DNA of 29,563 nucleotides. It comes from Bacteroidales bacterium UBA5537. GTDB taxonomy: Bacteria > Bacteroidota > Bacteroidia > Bacteroidales > Lentimicrobiaceae. Under the pieces are notes generated by a model. The model had not been told where the DNA came from and did not search any database. It saw only the letters and a program-made list of their open reading frames with translations. The stretch covers positions 24,761 to 54,323 of the forward strand of contig DINP01000008.1 in NCBI GenBank assembly GCA_002426025.1, read 5' to 3'. The translations under genes were made by a program, and so were the position numbers. How positions within the stretch are numbered: the stretch's first letter is position 1; each line of letters begins with the position of its first letter. This document shows, in pieces, positions 1 to 8,283 of the stretch.

Positions 1-997
1 GATGATTGTAAAAGTGATCGTGCAATTGCCGGTCAATAAACTCAATCATAATCTGCCGGGCCTGTTGCTGCCTTTTTAGTTCAAAAAAGTGGTTTGTCCT
101 GGTAAAAGCCATGTAATCCTCAACCAACTTCCATACTTCTGTAATTCCCTCTCCGGTCAGCGAAGAGCAGGTTGTGGCTGGTGGCGACCATCCGGAATCG
201 GGCAATGGGAAAAGGTGAAGTGCATTATTAATCTGCATGCGGGCAATTTCGGCTTTCGGTTTGTTATCGCCGTCGGCTTTGTTTACCACAATAGCATCGG
301 CCATTTCCATAATGCCGCGCTTAATCCCCTGGAGTTCATCTCCGGCTCCCGAAATCATCAACAGCAAAAAGAAATCAACCATAGAGTGAACGGCAATTTC
401 TGATTGTCCCACGCCAACGGTTTCAACAAAAATGGTGTCAAAACCGGCTGCTTCGCACAGGATAATGGTTTCGCGCGTTTTTCGGGCTACACCTCCCAAC
501 GATCCGGCTGAAGGTGAAGGGCGGATAAAAGCATTCAAATCAACCGAAAGATCTTCCATGCGGGTTTTGTCACCAAGGATACTGCCTTTCGACCTGCTGC
601 TGCTTGGGTCAATCGCCAAAACAGCCAGTCGGTGTCCCGATGAAGTAAGATGTTTCCCCAGGGCTTCAATAAAGGTACTTTTACCGGCTCCCGGAACACC
701 GGTTATGCCCAAACGTATTGATTTTCCGGAATAGGGAAGACATTTCTGAATTAATTCCTGCGCAATAGCCTGATGCCCCGGAAGTGAACTTTCGATCAAG
801 GTAATTGCTTTACTGAAAATGGTTCGGTTAAAATTCAGTATACCGTCCATGTAGGCATCAACCGTCAAAAGACCTTTGTGCGACTTGCGAAAATTGCTAA
901 GTGCCTGCTCGTTGAGCGAAGATGGCTGTTCTACACCTTCCTGCACTCTTAAAGCTGATTCTTTTTTATCCTGATTATCAGTATTCTGCGATTCCAT
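1..997 (-). CDS. meaB: MeaB/ArgK-family P-loop GTPase (methylmalonyl-CoA mutase chaperone), 3' end off the window
   Basis: Reading the minus strand from ATG at 997 gives 332 codons open to the left edge, so only the C-terminal tip (perhaps 20-30 residues) is missing. Visible motifs are the P-loop GVPGAGKST (residues 100-108), the DPSSSRSKGSILGDKTRM switch region (130-147), VETVGVGQSE (191-200, Walker B/G3) and NKAD (239-242, G4 base specificity). This order is typical of the MeaB/ArgK family, cytosolic G-proteins that load and protect the adenosylcobalamin cofactor of methylmalonyl-CoA mutase. The older name, LAO/AO transport ATPase, is considered a misassignment. In Bacteroidota the mutase subunits often lie nearby, but none is visible here. 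The gene is divergent from the transhydrogenase operon across 201 nt. The family call is secure; the exact client mutase is inferred. Confidence 0.93.
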   Translation of the reverse strand, partial: MESQNTDNQDKKESALRVQEGVEQPSSLNEQALSNFRKSHKGLLTVDAYMDGILNFNRTIFSKAITLIESSLPGHQAIAQELIQKCLPYSGKSIRLGITGVPGAGKSTFIEALGKHLTSSGHRLAVLAIDPSSSRSKGSILGDKTRMEDLSVDLNAFIRPSPSAGSLGGVARKTRETIILCEAAGFDTIFVETVGVGQSEIAVHSMVDFFLLLMISGAGDELQGIKRGIMEMADAIVVNKADGDNKPKAEIARMQINNALHLFPLPDSGWSPPATTCSSLTGEGITEVWKLVEDYMAFTRTNHFFELKRQQQARQIMIEFIDRQLHDHFYNH

Positions 998-1012
998 GCA
1001 ATTATCTTTCTG

Positions 1013-1020
1013 CAAAATTA
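1013..1020 (-). promoter_or_regulatory. Candidate Bacteroidota -7 element for meaB
   Basis: The minus strand reads TAATTTTG, an exact match to the TAnnTTTG -7 motif of the Bacteroidota primary sigma factor, 15 nt upstream of the meaB ATG. It implies a very short leader. The nearest -33-like motif is only ATTG at 1038-1041 with a short 17-nt spacer, so support is partial. Confidence 0.35.
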
Positions 1021-1198
1021 TTAAATATTTCCACCTGCAATTCTATTATCTATCCGAACAAGCACGGCATTCTATTGTTTAAACCACCAATCAGAATATA
1101 TGCCTTGTGATAAGTGAAGTACTGAATTGTGAAGGAACAAATCTATTTTGATTAATTATTTCTAAATTTACACCTATCAAAACCTAATATCCTGTGAT

Positions 1199-2326
1199 AT
1201 GACAATAGGAATTCTTAAAGAATCGCCCGGCGAAAACCGGGTGGCCATGTTGCCTGAAAGTGTGGCCACATTGGTAAACATGAATGTAACCATGCTCGTT
1301 GAGTCGGGCGCCGGGATGGCGGCATTTGCTTCAGACAAGGAGTATGAAGCTGTTGGTGCGCGCGTTGATACAAAAGCAAAAGTGGTTGCCGAATCAGACC
1401 TCATCATCAAAATTCAGCCTCCTTCGGCTGTTGAAACAGGAATGATGAAAGAAGGCCAGGTTATTATGGCCGTTTTGAATCCATATTTTAATGCCGATCT
1501 CATTCAGGAACTGACATCCAAAAAGATAACCAGTTTCAGCATGGATGTTGTGCCGCGTACAACCAGGGCCCAGGCAATGGACATTCTTTCATCAATGGCA
1601 ACTGTTGCAGGTTATAAGGCTGTGCTGACTGCCGCGAACACCCTTCCGAAATTCTTTCCCATGTTTATGACAGCCGCCGGAACCATCAAACCGGCCAATA
1701 TGCTGATACTAGGAGCTGGCGTTGCCGGACTGCAATCCATTGCCACTGCGCGCAAACTGGGTGCAGTGGTTTATGTGTTTGATGTGCGTGCTGCTGTAAA
1801 AGAAGAAGTTGTTGGCCTTGGCGGTAAATTTGTTGATGTAGAAGGTGCCATTGACGACAAAGCAGCCGGAGGATATGCTGTAGAGCAAACCGAAGAGTTT
1901 AAGCAACGACAGGCGAAAGCCATTCACGATCAGGCGATTAAATCAGATGTAATTATCTGTACCGCGCAGATTCCTGGCAGGCAGGCTCCATTGCTTATCA
2001 AAAAAGAGACTGTTCAAGCTATGAAACCGGGATCGGTAATTATTGATCTCGCCGCTTCAACCGGAGGTAACTGCGAACTTACCAAAAACGATGAAACGGT
2101 TATTGAAAATGGAGTTAAAATAATCGGCAACTCACAGCTTCCCACAGATATGCCAACCGATGCCAGTCGCATGTTTGGTAAAAATATGATCAATTTCCTG
2201 AAACTGATCATAACCAAAGAGGGTGGACTTAACCTTAACTGGGAAGACGACATCGTAAAAGGAACGGCTGTTACTCACAATGGCGAAATCGTTCATGAAA
2301 GAATCAAGTCAGTAATCACGAAATAA
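1199..2326 (+). CDS. pntAA: NAD(P)(+) transhydrogenase, alpha-1 subunit (NAD(H)-binding domain I)
   Basis: 375-residue soluble protein matching domain I of proton-translocating transhydrogenase, which passes hydride between NADH and NADP+ coupled to proton movement. The N-terminus MTIGILKESPGENRVAMLPE is the typical AlaDH/PNT start. RAQAMDILSSMA (residues 123-134) is the mobile RQD-type loop, and GAGVAGLQSIATARKLGA (172-189) is the dinucleotide-binding turn followed by VFDVR. The length fits the stand-alone alpha-1 subunit of split systems and not the fused PntA of E. coli (about 510 residues). The next gene begins 11 nt downstream and pntB follows, so this is a three-gene operon. The start is the first ATG and gives a full-length family N-terminus. 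A TAAATTTA at 1163-1170 is one mismatch from a -7 box but has no clear -33. Confidence 0.96.
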   Translation: MTIGILKESPGENRVAMLPESVATLVNMNVTMLVESGAGMAAFASDKEYEAVGARVDTKAKVVAESDLIIKIQPPSAVETGMMKEGQVIMAVLNPYFNADLIQELTSKKITSFSMDVVPRTTRAQAMDILSSMATVAGYKAVLTAANTLPKFFPMFMTAAGTIKPANMLILGAGVAGLQSIATARKLGAVVYVFDVRAAVKEEVVGLGGKFVDVEGAIDDKAAGGYAVEQTEEFKQRQAKAIHDQAIKSDVIICTAQIPGRQAPLLIKKETVQAMKPGSVIIDLAASTGGNCELTKNDETVIENGVKIIGNSQLPTDMPTDASRMFGKNMINFLKLIITKEGGLNLNWEDDIVKGTAVTHNGEIVHERIKSVITK

Positions 2327-2337
2327 ACAGTATAACT

Positions 2338-2643
2338 ATGGATGAAATTTTAAGATTTTTTTTGGAATACAAGGACATGATTTTCATCATCATCCTTTCG
2401 GTATTCCTCGGAATTGAAGTTATATCGCATGTGCCCGCGGTTTTGCACACCCCTCTGATGTCGGGCAGTAATGCCATTCACGGTGTGGTAATTATCGGTG
2501 CCATTATCGTAATGGGCCATGCCGAAGATACCCTCTCGTTAATTCTTGGTTTTCTGGCCGTAATACTCGGAACGCTGAATGTAGTCGGCGGATTCGTGGT
2601 TACCGACCGTATGCTCGAAATGTTTAAAAAGAAGAAAAAATAA
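2338..2643 (+). CDS. pntAB: NAD(P)(+) transhydrogenase, alpha-2 subunit (membrane part of domain II)
   Basis: 101-residue hydrophobic protein with three predicted membrane helices: roughly residues 13-30, 41-62 and 64-88, the last ending in a KKKKK tail. It corresponds to the short membrane segment that forms the C-terminus of PntA in E. coli but is a separate subunit in split transhydrogenases. Together with the helices of PntB it makes the proton channel. It sits 11 nt after pntAA and 12 nt before pntB. The motif EVISHVPAVLHTPLMSGSNA (residues 28-47) is the conserved signature of this subunit. Confidence 0.95.
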   Translation: MDEILRFFLEYKDMIFIIILSVFLGIEVISHVPAVLHTPLMSGSNAIHGVVIIGAIIVMGHAEDTLSLILGFLAVILGTLNVVGGFVVTDRMLEMFKKKKK

Positions 2644-2655
2644 GGGGGTCGTACT

Positions 2656-4131
2656 ATGGAAACAATTTCAAAAATAATTGAATTCAGTAACGAGATCTCC
2701 ATTCTTGAGATTTCTTATCTGCTGGCGTCTATCCTGTTTATTCTGGGGCTCAAAAAACTGAGCCATCCAGCCACAGCACGAAGCGGCAACTTATGGGCTG
2801 CTGCCGGAATGGGTGCTGCCATCGTGTTTACAATTCTGTTTCACAAAACCACCATTACCCATCCCGACGGAACAGTAATTGTTAAAAGCATCGGTAATAT
2901 TCCCTGGATACTTGCAGCACTAGCCATTGGATCATTTATCGGATGGTATGCCTCTGTAAAAGTAAAAATGACCGCTATGCCGCAGATGGTTTCCATCTTC
3001 AATGGAATGGGAGGTGCCTGCGCCGCGCTAATTTCGATGATGGAATTTCCCGGAATGCAAAACGAAATGGCCCTGGCCGGACATACCCACATGTTTGATG
3101 GTGAAGCCATTGCTATCCTTTTAGGACTTATGATAGGTAGTGTTTCCTTTGCAGGAAGTATGATTGCCTTTCTGAAGCTCGATGGCCGCCTCGGCGATAT
3201 CAAACACCCGATTCTCAGGATTGTAAATCTCTCTTTCCTGGTTCTTCTACTGGTTGCGCTGGTTGTAATCATGCTTATGCAACCTGTAGCCGGAAACAAC
3301 TGGCCTATTTACCTTTTTGCAGCCGCTGCCCTTATTTATGGTGTCACTTTCGTGATGCCAATCGGTGGAGCCGATATGCCGGTGGTAATTTCGCTACTTA
3401 ACTCTTTTACAGGAGTTGCGGCCGCCATGGGTGGATTCCTTTATGGGAACACTGCCATGCTTACCGGTGGAATTCTGGTTGGTTCATCAGGAACTATCCT
3501 TACTATCCTGATGTGTAATGCCATGAACCGTTCGCTGCTGAATGTGATAATCGGAGCTTTTGGTATCAGTGCTGAAGGTGGTGCTGATGATGGCGATAAA
3601 ACAGTGAAGGAAGTCTCTTTAAGCGACGCTGCCGTACTTCTGAGCTATTCGCAGAAAGTGTATATCGTTCCCGGTTACGGACTTGCTGTTGCCCAGGCTC
3701 AGCACCTCTGCCATGAACTCGATAACCTGCTGGCAAGCAAGGGCGTTGAAGTTAAGTACGCCATTCACCCGGTTGCAGGGCGTATGCCGGGCCACATGAA
3801 CGTGTTGCTGGCCGAAGCCGATGTTCCTTACGAGAAACTGGTTGAAATGGAAGATGCTAACAACGAAATGTCCAATACCGATGTGGTAATCGTAATTGGC
3901 GCCAACGATGTGGTAAATCCAGCTGCCGAAGAGGACCCATCCAGTCCGATTTATGGTATGCCTATCATCAGGGCGCAGGAAGCTAAAAATATCATAGTCA
4001 TGAAACGTAGTATGGCTGCCGGTTATGCTGCGATTCCCAACAACCTGTTTTACCATCCCAAAAACAGGATGCTCTTTGGCGATGCTAAAGCCACGCTGCA
4101 GAAACTGGTTGCTGAAATCAAGAGTCTGTAA
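2656..4131 (+). CDS. pntB: NAD(P)(+) transhydrogenase, beta subunit
   Basis: 491 residues, the usual length for PntB. The first two thirds hold about nine membrane helices of domain II, including the conserved segment MPIGGADMPVVISLLNS. The C-terminal third is the NADP(H)-binding domain III, with PGYGLAVAQAQH (an atypical Rossmann turn) followed by YAIHPVAGRMPGHMNVLLAE and the VIGANDVVNPAA motif. It is inner-membrane located and completes the proton-pumping transhydrogenase with the two preceding genes. A GGGGG run 8-12 nt before the ATG is a stronger ribosome binding site than most in this window. The operon stops at the hairpin starting at 4151. Confidence 0.97.
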   Translation: METISKIIEFSNEISILEISYLLASILFILGLKKLSHPATARSGNLWAAAGMGAAIVFTILFHKTTITHPDGTVIVKSIGNIPWILAALAIGSFIGWYASVKVKMTAMPQMVSIFNGMGGACAALISMMEFPGMQNEMALAGHTHMFDGEAIAILLGLMIGSVSFAGSMIAFLKLDGRLGDIKHPILRIVNLSFLVLLLVALVVIMLMQPVAGNNWPIYLFAAAALIYGVTFVMPIGGADMPVVISLLNSFTGVAAAMGGFLYGNTAMLTGGILVGSSGTILTILMCNAMNRSLLNVIIGAFGISAEGGADDGDKTVKEVSLSDAAVLLSYSQKVYIVPGYGLAVAQAQHLCHELDNLLASKGVEVKYAIHPVAGRMPGHMNVLLAEADVPYEKLVEMEDANNEMSNTDVVIVIGANDVVNPAAEEDPSSPIYGMPIIRAQEAKNIIVMKRSMAAGYAAIPNNLFYHPKNRMLFGDAKATLQKLVAEIKSL

Positions 4132-4150
4132 ATCAGGTTTATCATAAATG

Positions 4151-4184
4151 AAAAGGGCTGTCCATTCGTTGGTCAGCCCTTTTT
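4151..4184 (+). terminator. Rho-independent terminator of the pnt operon
   Basis: AAAAGGGCTG (4151-4160) pairs perfectly with CAGCCCTTTT (4174-4183) around a 13-nt loop and ends in a T run. The A-rich left flank means it could also work on the minus strand for the convergent gene that ends at 4205. Confidence 0.85.
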
Positions 4185-4204
4185 GCATAAACAATCAGCC
4201 ACGG

Positions 4205-4903
4205 CTATTTTGCTTGCGCGATATTGATATGAAAATTAAACATTGGCGTTTGTAAGGCGCCATAAAGCCTCACCCACACAGGCAGCAACATTTCGGTTCC
4301 TCTCGCTGTGGTTATATCACCAAGCTCAATAATATTGTTGTTGGCCCAGCCAAAACTGTTCAGCATTTTTCTTACTATTACCTTGGCATTGGTGTCATTT
4401 CCACTTACAAACACCGTATGATCACCTGCAAGCAGTTGTGGATTTACCATTACCATGGCGCTCATAGTGTTGAGTGTTTTTACAACCCTAAGTTGCGGAA
4501 AGGCTTGTTGAATCTGCTCTGCCAGTGAATCAGTATTGCAGACAATCAATGAAGGAGGAAACCCTTTCGAGAAATCGAGCGGGTTGGATATGTCAATCAA
4601 TATTTTACCATTCAGGTTTTGTTCGCCCGCGCACTTTAGTGCATCAAGCGACGCAAGTCCCAGGGTGCAATTTACGATGATATCGCTCCTGATTGCCGCC
4701 TGTTCAAAAGTGGCAAGCTCAACATCAGGATGGCTGGCAAGCCAGGCAGAGAATGGTGGATTGCCATAATTATCCTTTTCTGAGCGCTTTGTGGTTGCAT
4801 CAACATTTCTTGTCCCGACAACCACTTGGTTCCCTGTTTCTGAAAGCCTTGCAGCAAGGGATTGTCCTACGGTTCCTGTACCAAAAACAGCATATTTTTC
4901 CAT
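4205..4903 (-). CDS. NADP-dependent F420-reductase-like Rossmann oxidoreductase
   Basis: 232-residue soluble protein. The N-terminus MEKYAVFGTGTVGQSLAARL carries the GxGxxG dinucleotide turn (residues 8-13), and VGTRN after the second strand is compatible with NADP preference. ISNPLDFSKGFPP and VVKTLNTMSA follow the pattern of the F420-dependent NADP reductase/ProC-like family (NADP oxidoreductase coenzyme F420-dependent). Many bacterial members lack F420, and no F420 biosynthesis gene is visible, so the true substrate is unknown. The gene converges on the pnt operon across a shared terminator; a working link to NADPH made by transhydrogenase is only a guess. Confidence 0.85.
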   Translation of the reverse strand: MEKYAVFGTGTVGQSLAARLSETGNQVVVGTRNVDATTKRSEKDNYGNPPFSAWLASHPDVELATFEQAAIRSDIIVNCTLGLASLDALKCAGEQNLNGKILIDISNPLDFSKGFPPSLIVCNTDSLAEQIQQAFPQLRVVKTLNTMSAMVMVNPQLLAGDHTVFVSGNDTNAKVIVRKMLNSFGWANNNIIELGDITTARGTEMLLPVWVRLYGALQTPMFNFHINIAQAK

Positions 4904-5040
4904 ATTATTTCATTGTTTTATTATTGCATTAATTCAACACGCTTTCAGTTAAAAAGTTGAGATTATTAAGCTGTTTATCAAATATTTAACATTTCGATTT
5001 TTCAGCGGTTTCATTCGATTAAAAAATCAGGGTCAAATCG

Positions 5041-5070
5041 TTTTCAAATAAAAAAAGAGTATTACATTTG
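5041..5070 (+). promoter_or_regulatory. Promoter of the tRNA-Pro/tRNA-Thr cluster
   Basis: TACATTTG at 5063-5070 matches the Bacteroidota TAnnTTTG -7 element exactly. TTTTC at 5041-5045 can serve as the -33 element, with 18-19 nt between them. Transcription would begin near 5077, about 70 nt before the mature tRNA-Pro, and the leader contains a small CCCCG/CGGGG hairpin (5074-5078 with 5092-5096). Confidence 0.55.
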
Positions 5071-5145
5071 CATCCCCGGTTCAAACACTATCGGGGAGGC
5101 AATGCCGGATGCGTCGTTCCACATTCGGTTTGCAGACAAACATTT

Positions 5146-5219
5146 CGGGATGTAGCGCAGCCTGGTAGCGCGCTTCGTTCGGGACGAAGAGGCCGGAGGT
5201 TCGAATCCTCTCATCCCGA
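5146..5219 (+). tRNA. tRNA-Pro (anticodon CGG)
   Basis: Full cloverleaf of 74 nt. The acceptor CGGGATG pairs with CATCCCG, the D arm is GCGCAGCCTGGTAGCGC, and the anticodon stem CTTCG/CGAAG encloses loop TTCGGGA with anticodon CGG, which reads CCG. The T arm is GGAGGTTCGAATCCTCT and the discriminator is A. The 3' CCA is not encoded. The D arm, anticodon arm and T loop match the E. coli proline CGG tRNA closely. Confidence 0.97.
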
Positions 5220-5232
5220 CAAAAATTTTGAG

Positions 5233-5263
5233 AGCCTGCTTGATTATTACAGGCAGGCTTTTT
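5233..5263 (+). terminator. Terminator-like hairpin between the two tRNAs, abutting tRNA-Thr
   Basis: AGCCTGC (5233-5239) pairs perfectly with GCAGGCT (5253-5259) across a 13-nt loop. A run of five T (5259-5263) ends exactly one base before the first base of mature tRNA-Thr. The shape is that of an intrinsic terminator, yet I see no second promoter in the 44-nt spacer, so it may be leaky or act in processing. Confidence 0.6.
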
Positions 5264-5336
5264 GCCACTTTAGCTCAGTTGGTAGAGCAGCTCATTCGTA
5301 ATGAGCAGGTCGTGGGTTCGAGTCCCATTAGTGGCT
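5264..5336 (+). tRNA. tRNA-Thr (anticodon CGT)
   Basis: 73-nt cloverleaf. The acceptor GCCACTT pairs with TAGTGGC except for a T-T mismatch at the innermost pair. The D arm is GCTCAGTTGGTAGAGC, and the anticodon stem GCTCA/TGAGC encloses loop TTCGTAA with anticodon CGT, which reads ACG. The T arm is GTGGGTTCGAGTCCCAT and the discriminator is T. No CCA is encoded. The arms resemble the E. coli threonine CGT tRNA. Confidence 0.96.
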
Positions 5337-5338
5337 CT

Positions 5339-5361
5339 GGCCGGGGAAACCCGGCCTTTTT
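5339..5361 (+). terminator. Terminator of the tRNA cluster
   Basis: GGCCGGG (5339-5345) and CCCGGCC (5350-5356) close on a GAAA tetraloop of GNRA type and are followed by TTTTTA. It starts 3 nt after tRNA-Thr, giving a compact and very stable intrinsic terminator. Confidence 0.9.
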
Positions 5362-5402
5362 ATTGGAATTATTTTTGGAAATTCTGAGTACTGATAAAGA
5401 TG

Positions 5403-6461
5403 CTACAACGCCTTGTTGTTCTTCTTTTCTGGGAATAGAAGGGAAGCAATTATACTAACTGCAAGGATAGCGAGAATCACGTAAAGTGAAATGGCTGTTG
5501 GAATCCCGATTTCAAGAAAATGGAGCAGCATCTTTAGCCCGATAAAGACCAGCAGGATGGATAATCCGGTTTTCAGATAACGGAAAAGATCCATCACATT
5601 CACCACCATAAAGAACAGTGCCCTTAATCCGAGAATCGCGAAGATATTTGAAAAGAAAACGATGTATGGGTCTTTGGTTACCGAAAATATAGCAGGTATA
5701 GAATCCACCGCAAAAATAAGGTCGGTAAATTCAATAACCATCAGGACAATAAACAACGGTGTAATATAACGCTTCCTTCCGCTGGTTACAAAGAAATGAT
5801 GTCTGACAAATGTAGGATAAACCGGAAAATGCTTCGATGCAAATTTTACAACCGGATGGGTGGCAATATCAATCTTTTCCTCCTTATCGCGGGTAAGAAA
5901 CATCTTAATTCCGGTATATACCAGCAGAGCGCCAAAGATATAAAGTATCCAGTCAAATTTGATTATCAGGGCTGAAGCCGAGAATATAAATACGAATCGT
6001 AAAACTATGGCAGCCAGTATTCCCCAGAACAGAACCCGCCTGTAATAACGAGGCTCTACACCAAAGGCATAAAAAACCATCACCATCACAAAAATGTTGT
6101 CAACCGAAAGAGCTTTTTCGATCAGATAGCCGGTCAGGTACTCCAGGGCCAGGTTGTTGTTATAAACACGCAGTGCATCCTGATAATTTAAGTTATCAAT
6201 TTTAATCGGGTGGCCATACCTTGAGATTAGCAAACGTATATCGTCCACAGTTCCATTCCCGCCCAGGTGTATCCACTCTCCATGAAAGATTAGCAGTACA
6301 TAAAAGGCCAGCGAAACGCCAATCCATAAAACCGTCCAGAAAAGAGCTTCTTTAAAAGGAATAATGTGGTTTCTCCGGTCGAAAACACCCAGATCGAGCA
6401 GCAATACGCCGGTAATTACGGCGATAAATACAGAGAAGAAAAGCAATTCATTCGGATTCAT
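5403..6461 (-). CDS. TerC/Alx-family integral membrane protein
   Basis: 352 residues with about nine membrane helices. The family signatures are LDLGVFDRR near residue 23, ALSVDNIFVMVMVFYAFGVEPRYYRRVLFWGI-type sequence in the middle (polar Asp within a helix), and FTDLIFAVDSIPAIFSVTKDPYIVFFSNIFAILGLRALFF-type sequence in the second half. TerC/Alx proteins are inner-membrane proteins linked to metal handling: E. coli Alx and related proteins act in Mn2+ export, and some supply metal to secreted proteins. An insertion near residues 70-95 (GGNGTVDDIRLLISRYGHPI) separates the early helices. The gene stands alone. No yybP-ykoY-type Mn riboswitch is recognisable upstream. Confidence 0.92.
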   Translation of the reverse strand: MNPNELLFFSVFIAVITGVLLLDLGVFDRRNHIIPFKEALFWTVLWIGVSLAFYVLLIFHGEWIHLGGNGTVDDIRLLISRYGHPIKIDNLNYQDALRVYNNNLALEYLTGYLIEKALSVDNIFVMVMVFYAFGVEPRYYRRVLFWGILAAIVLRFVFIFSASALIIKFDWILYIFGALLVYTGIKMFLTRDKEEKIDIATHPVVKFASKHFPVYPTFVRHHFFVTSGRKRYITPLFIVLMVIEFTDLIFAVDSIPAIFSVTKDPYIVFFSNIFAILGLRALFFMVVNVMDLFRYLKTGLSILLVFIGLKMLLHFLEIGIPTAISLYVILAILAVSIIASLLFPEKKNNKAL

Positions 6462-6484
6462 TGGCTCTTACCGGATTTTTTTTA

Positions 6485-6492
6485 CAAAAGTA
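6485..6492 (-). promoter_or_regulatory. Candidate -7 element for the TerC-family gene
   Basis: The minus strand reads TACTTTTG, an exact TAnnTTTG match 23 nt upstream of the start codon. No convincing TTTG -33 element lies at the right distance, so the call rests on one box. Confidence 0.35.
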
Positions 6493-6675
6493 TGCATTGT
6501 AAAGGCTGGAAACACTTTAATACGATCCTAAAAATGAAAGAAATTTTAATAAAAGTAACTTGTACAAGGTTTCTTTAAAAAACTTTCTAATTTTGATGAC
6601 TTTTTGATAAGCCAAACATTCAGAATATCCATAATGACCTGACTATAGCTACTTCGGGTTTAACAAAGAAAAAGA

Positions 6676-8178
6676 ATGACTAAAATTACCGAAATGAATC
6701 CCAATCCGCTGGTTCAATACCTGAACAAACCAGCAGAAACATTTACGAGAGAAGACCTTGTTAAGTATATTGAAGACCACAACATTGAAATGGTAAATTT
6801 CAGGTATGTTGGTGGCGATGGCCGCTTAAAAACCCTCAACTTTGTAATAAGTTCACGAGCGCATCTTAACAGTATTCTTACAACCGGTGAGCGTGTTGAC
6901 GGTTCGAGTCTTTTTCCGTTTATTACCACCGGATCGAGCGATCTGTATGTTATGCCCCGTTACAGAACAGCTTTTGTGAATCCGTTTTCGGATGTACCTG
7001 CGCTCGATATTCTTTGCTCCTACTACAATAAAGACGGCAACCCACTTGAAATTTCGCCTGAATATGTGCTTAGAAAAGCACATAAAGCCATGAAGGAGAA
7101 AACCGGCTATAATTTCCACGTAATGGGCGAGCTGGAGTATTACATCATCAGTGAAGATGAAGATATTTTCAGGGCTGTTGACCAGAAAGGCTATCATGAA
7201 TCTTACCCCTTTGCCAAATGGGAGCAACTCCGAACAGAGGCAATGACGGCTATGGCAAAAGCCGGTTGCCTGATCAAATACGGACATTCGGAAGTAGGAA
7301 ATTTTTCGCAGGAAGGGAAACTGTACGAGCAGAATGAAATTGAATTTATGCCTACCAATCTGGAGGAAGCAGCCGATCAACTGGTTATTGCCAAATGGAT
7401 TTTGCGTTCTCTTGCTTACAAGTATGGCGTAACCGTAACTTTTGCCCCTAAAATTACGGTTGGCAAAGCCGGTAGCGGCCTGCATATTCATACCAAAGTG
7501 GTTAAAGATGGTCAGAATCAAATGATTAAAGATGGTAAGCTAAGTGATGTTGCCCGCAGGGCTATTGCTGGTTACCTCGAACTTGCACCATCGCTTTCAG
7601 CTTTCGGTAATACTAATCCAACTTCTTATTTTAGGTTGGTTCCGCACCAGGAAGCACCTACAAATATATGTTGGGGCGACCGCAACCGCAGTGTTCTGGT
7701 AAGGGTACCGCTGGGCTGGACAGGGGAGAATAAAATGATATATCATGCTAATCCCAACGAAAAGCCCGCCAATGAAGATTTTTCACAGTTGCAGACGGTT
7801 GAATTCAGGTGTCCCGATGGATCGGCTGACATATACCTGTTGCTGGCCGGACTTACGGTAGCCGCCCGCCATGGCCTCGAAATGGAGGATGCCCTCGAAA
7901 AAGCGGAGAAAGCCTATGTAGATGTCAATATTTTTGATGAGAAGAATAAAGAACGTCTTGCTGAATTGAATAAACTGCCGGTTTCATGCTGGGAATCAGC
8001 AGCCATGCTTGAAAATCAAGCCGATATTTATCTTAAGTATGATGTGTTTTCGCAAGGACTCATAAATGGGATTGCTAAAAAACTTCGCAGCTATAACGAT
8101 GAACATCTTCGTGATGAGATCAGTTGTAAAAAGGAAAAAATTATGGGTCTTGTTGAACAGTATTTCCACTGCGGATAG
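6676..8178 (+). CDS. Glutamine synthetase, type I-like
   Basis: 500-residue enzyme expected to join glutamate and ammonia using ATP. Family motifs are in order: VDGSSL (74-79), the metal ligand Glu in GELEYYI (151-157), GHSEVG (203-208), EQNEIEF (218-224), GSGLHIH (266-272, metal-binding His), NPTSYFRLVP (314-323), NRSVLVRVP (337-345) and VEFRCPDGSADIYL (375-388). The N-terminal beta-grasp region covers about residues 25-125. The NLYxxP adenylylation loop of enterobacterial GlnA is not visible, so control by adenylylation is unlikely. Bacteroidota also carry a larger GSIII of about 730 residues; this is not that type. No nitrogen-regulation gene is adjacent. A gamma-glutamyl ligase of the same fold is the alternative, but full retention of active-site motifs favours a true GS. 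Confidence 0.9.
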   Translation: MTKITEMNPNPLVQYLNKPAETFTREDLVKYIEDHNIEMVNFRYVGGDGRLKTLNFVISSRAHLNSILTTGERVDGSSLFPFITTGSSDLYVMPRYRTAFVNPFSDVPALDILCSYYNKDGNPLEISPEYVLRKAHKAMKEKTGYNFHVMGELEYYIISEDEDIFRAVDQKGYHESYPFAKWEQLRTEAMTAMAKAGCLIKYGHSEVGNFSQEGKLYEQNEIEFMPTNLEEAADQLVIAKWILRSLAYKYGVTVTFAPKITVGKAGSGLHIHTKVVKDGQNQMIKDGKLSDVARRAIAGYLELAPSLSAFGNTNPTSYFRLVPHQEAPTNICWGDRNRSVLVRVPLGWTGENKMIYHANPNEKPANEDFSQLQTVEFRCPDGSADIYLLLAGLTVAARHGLEMEDALEKAEKAYVDVNIFDEKNKERLAELNKLPVSCWESAAMLENQADIYLKYDVFSQGLINGIAKKLRSYNDEHLRDEISCKKEKIMGLVEQYFHCG

Positions 8179-8283
8179 GAGACTATTGGTAGGAGTTAAT
8201 TCCTAAACTAATCCTTGATCATTGCTTCACGCTGGTCGGGGATTTTTTTTGCTCTGGGAAGCCAGAAACCTGCTTCCACCAGC

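Noticed and set aside
3619..4194. Minus-strand 191-codon frame inside pntB
   Set aside because: It lies opposite a certain gene and its product has no family features; its start region is inside the terminator.
6853..7521. Minus-strand 222-codon frame inside glutamine synthetase
   Set aside because: Antisense shadow of a highly conserved gene; the product is rich in Phe, Ile and His with no domain.
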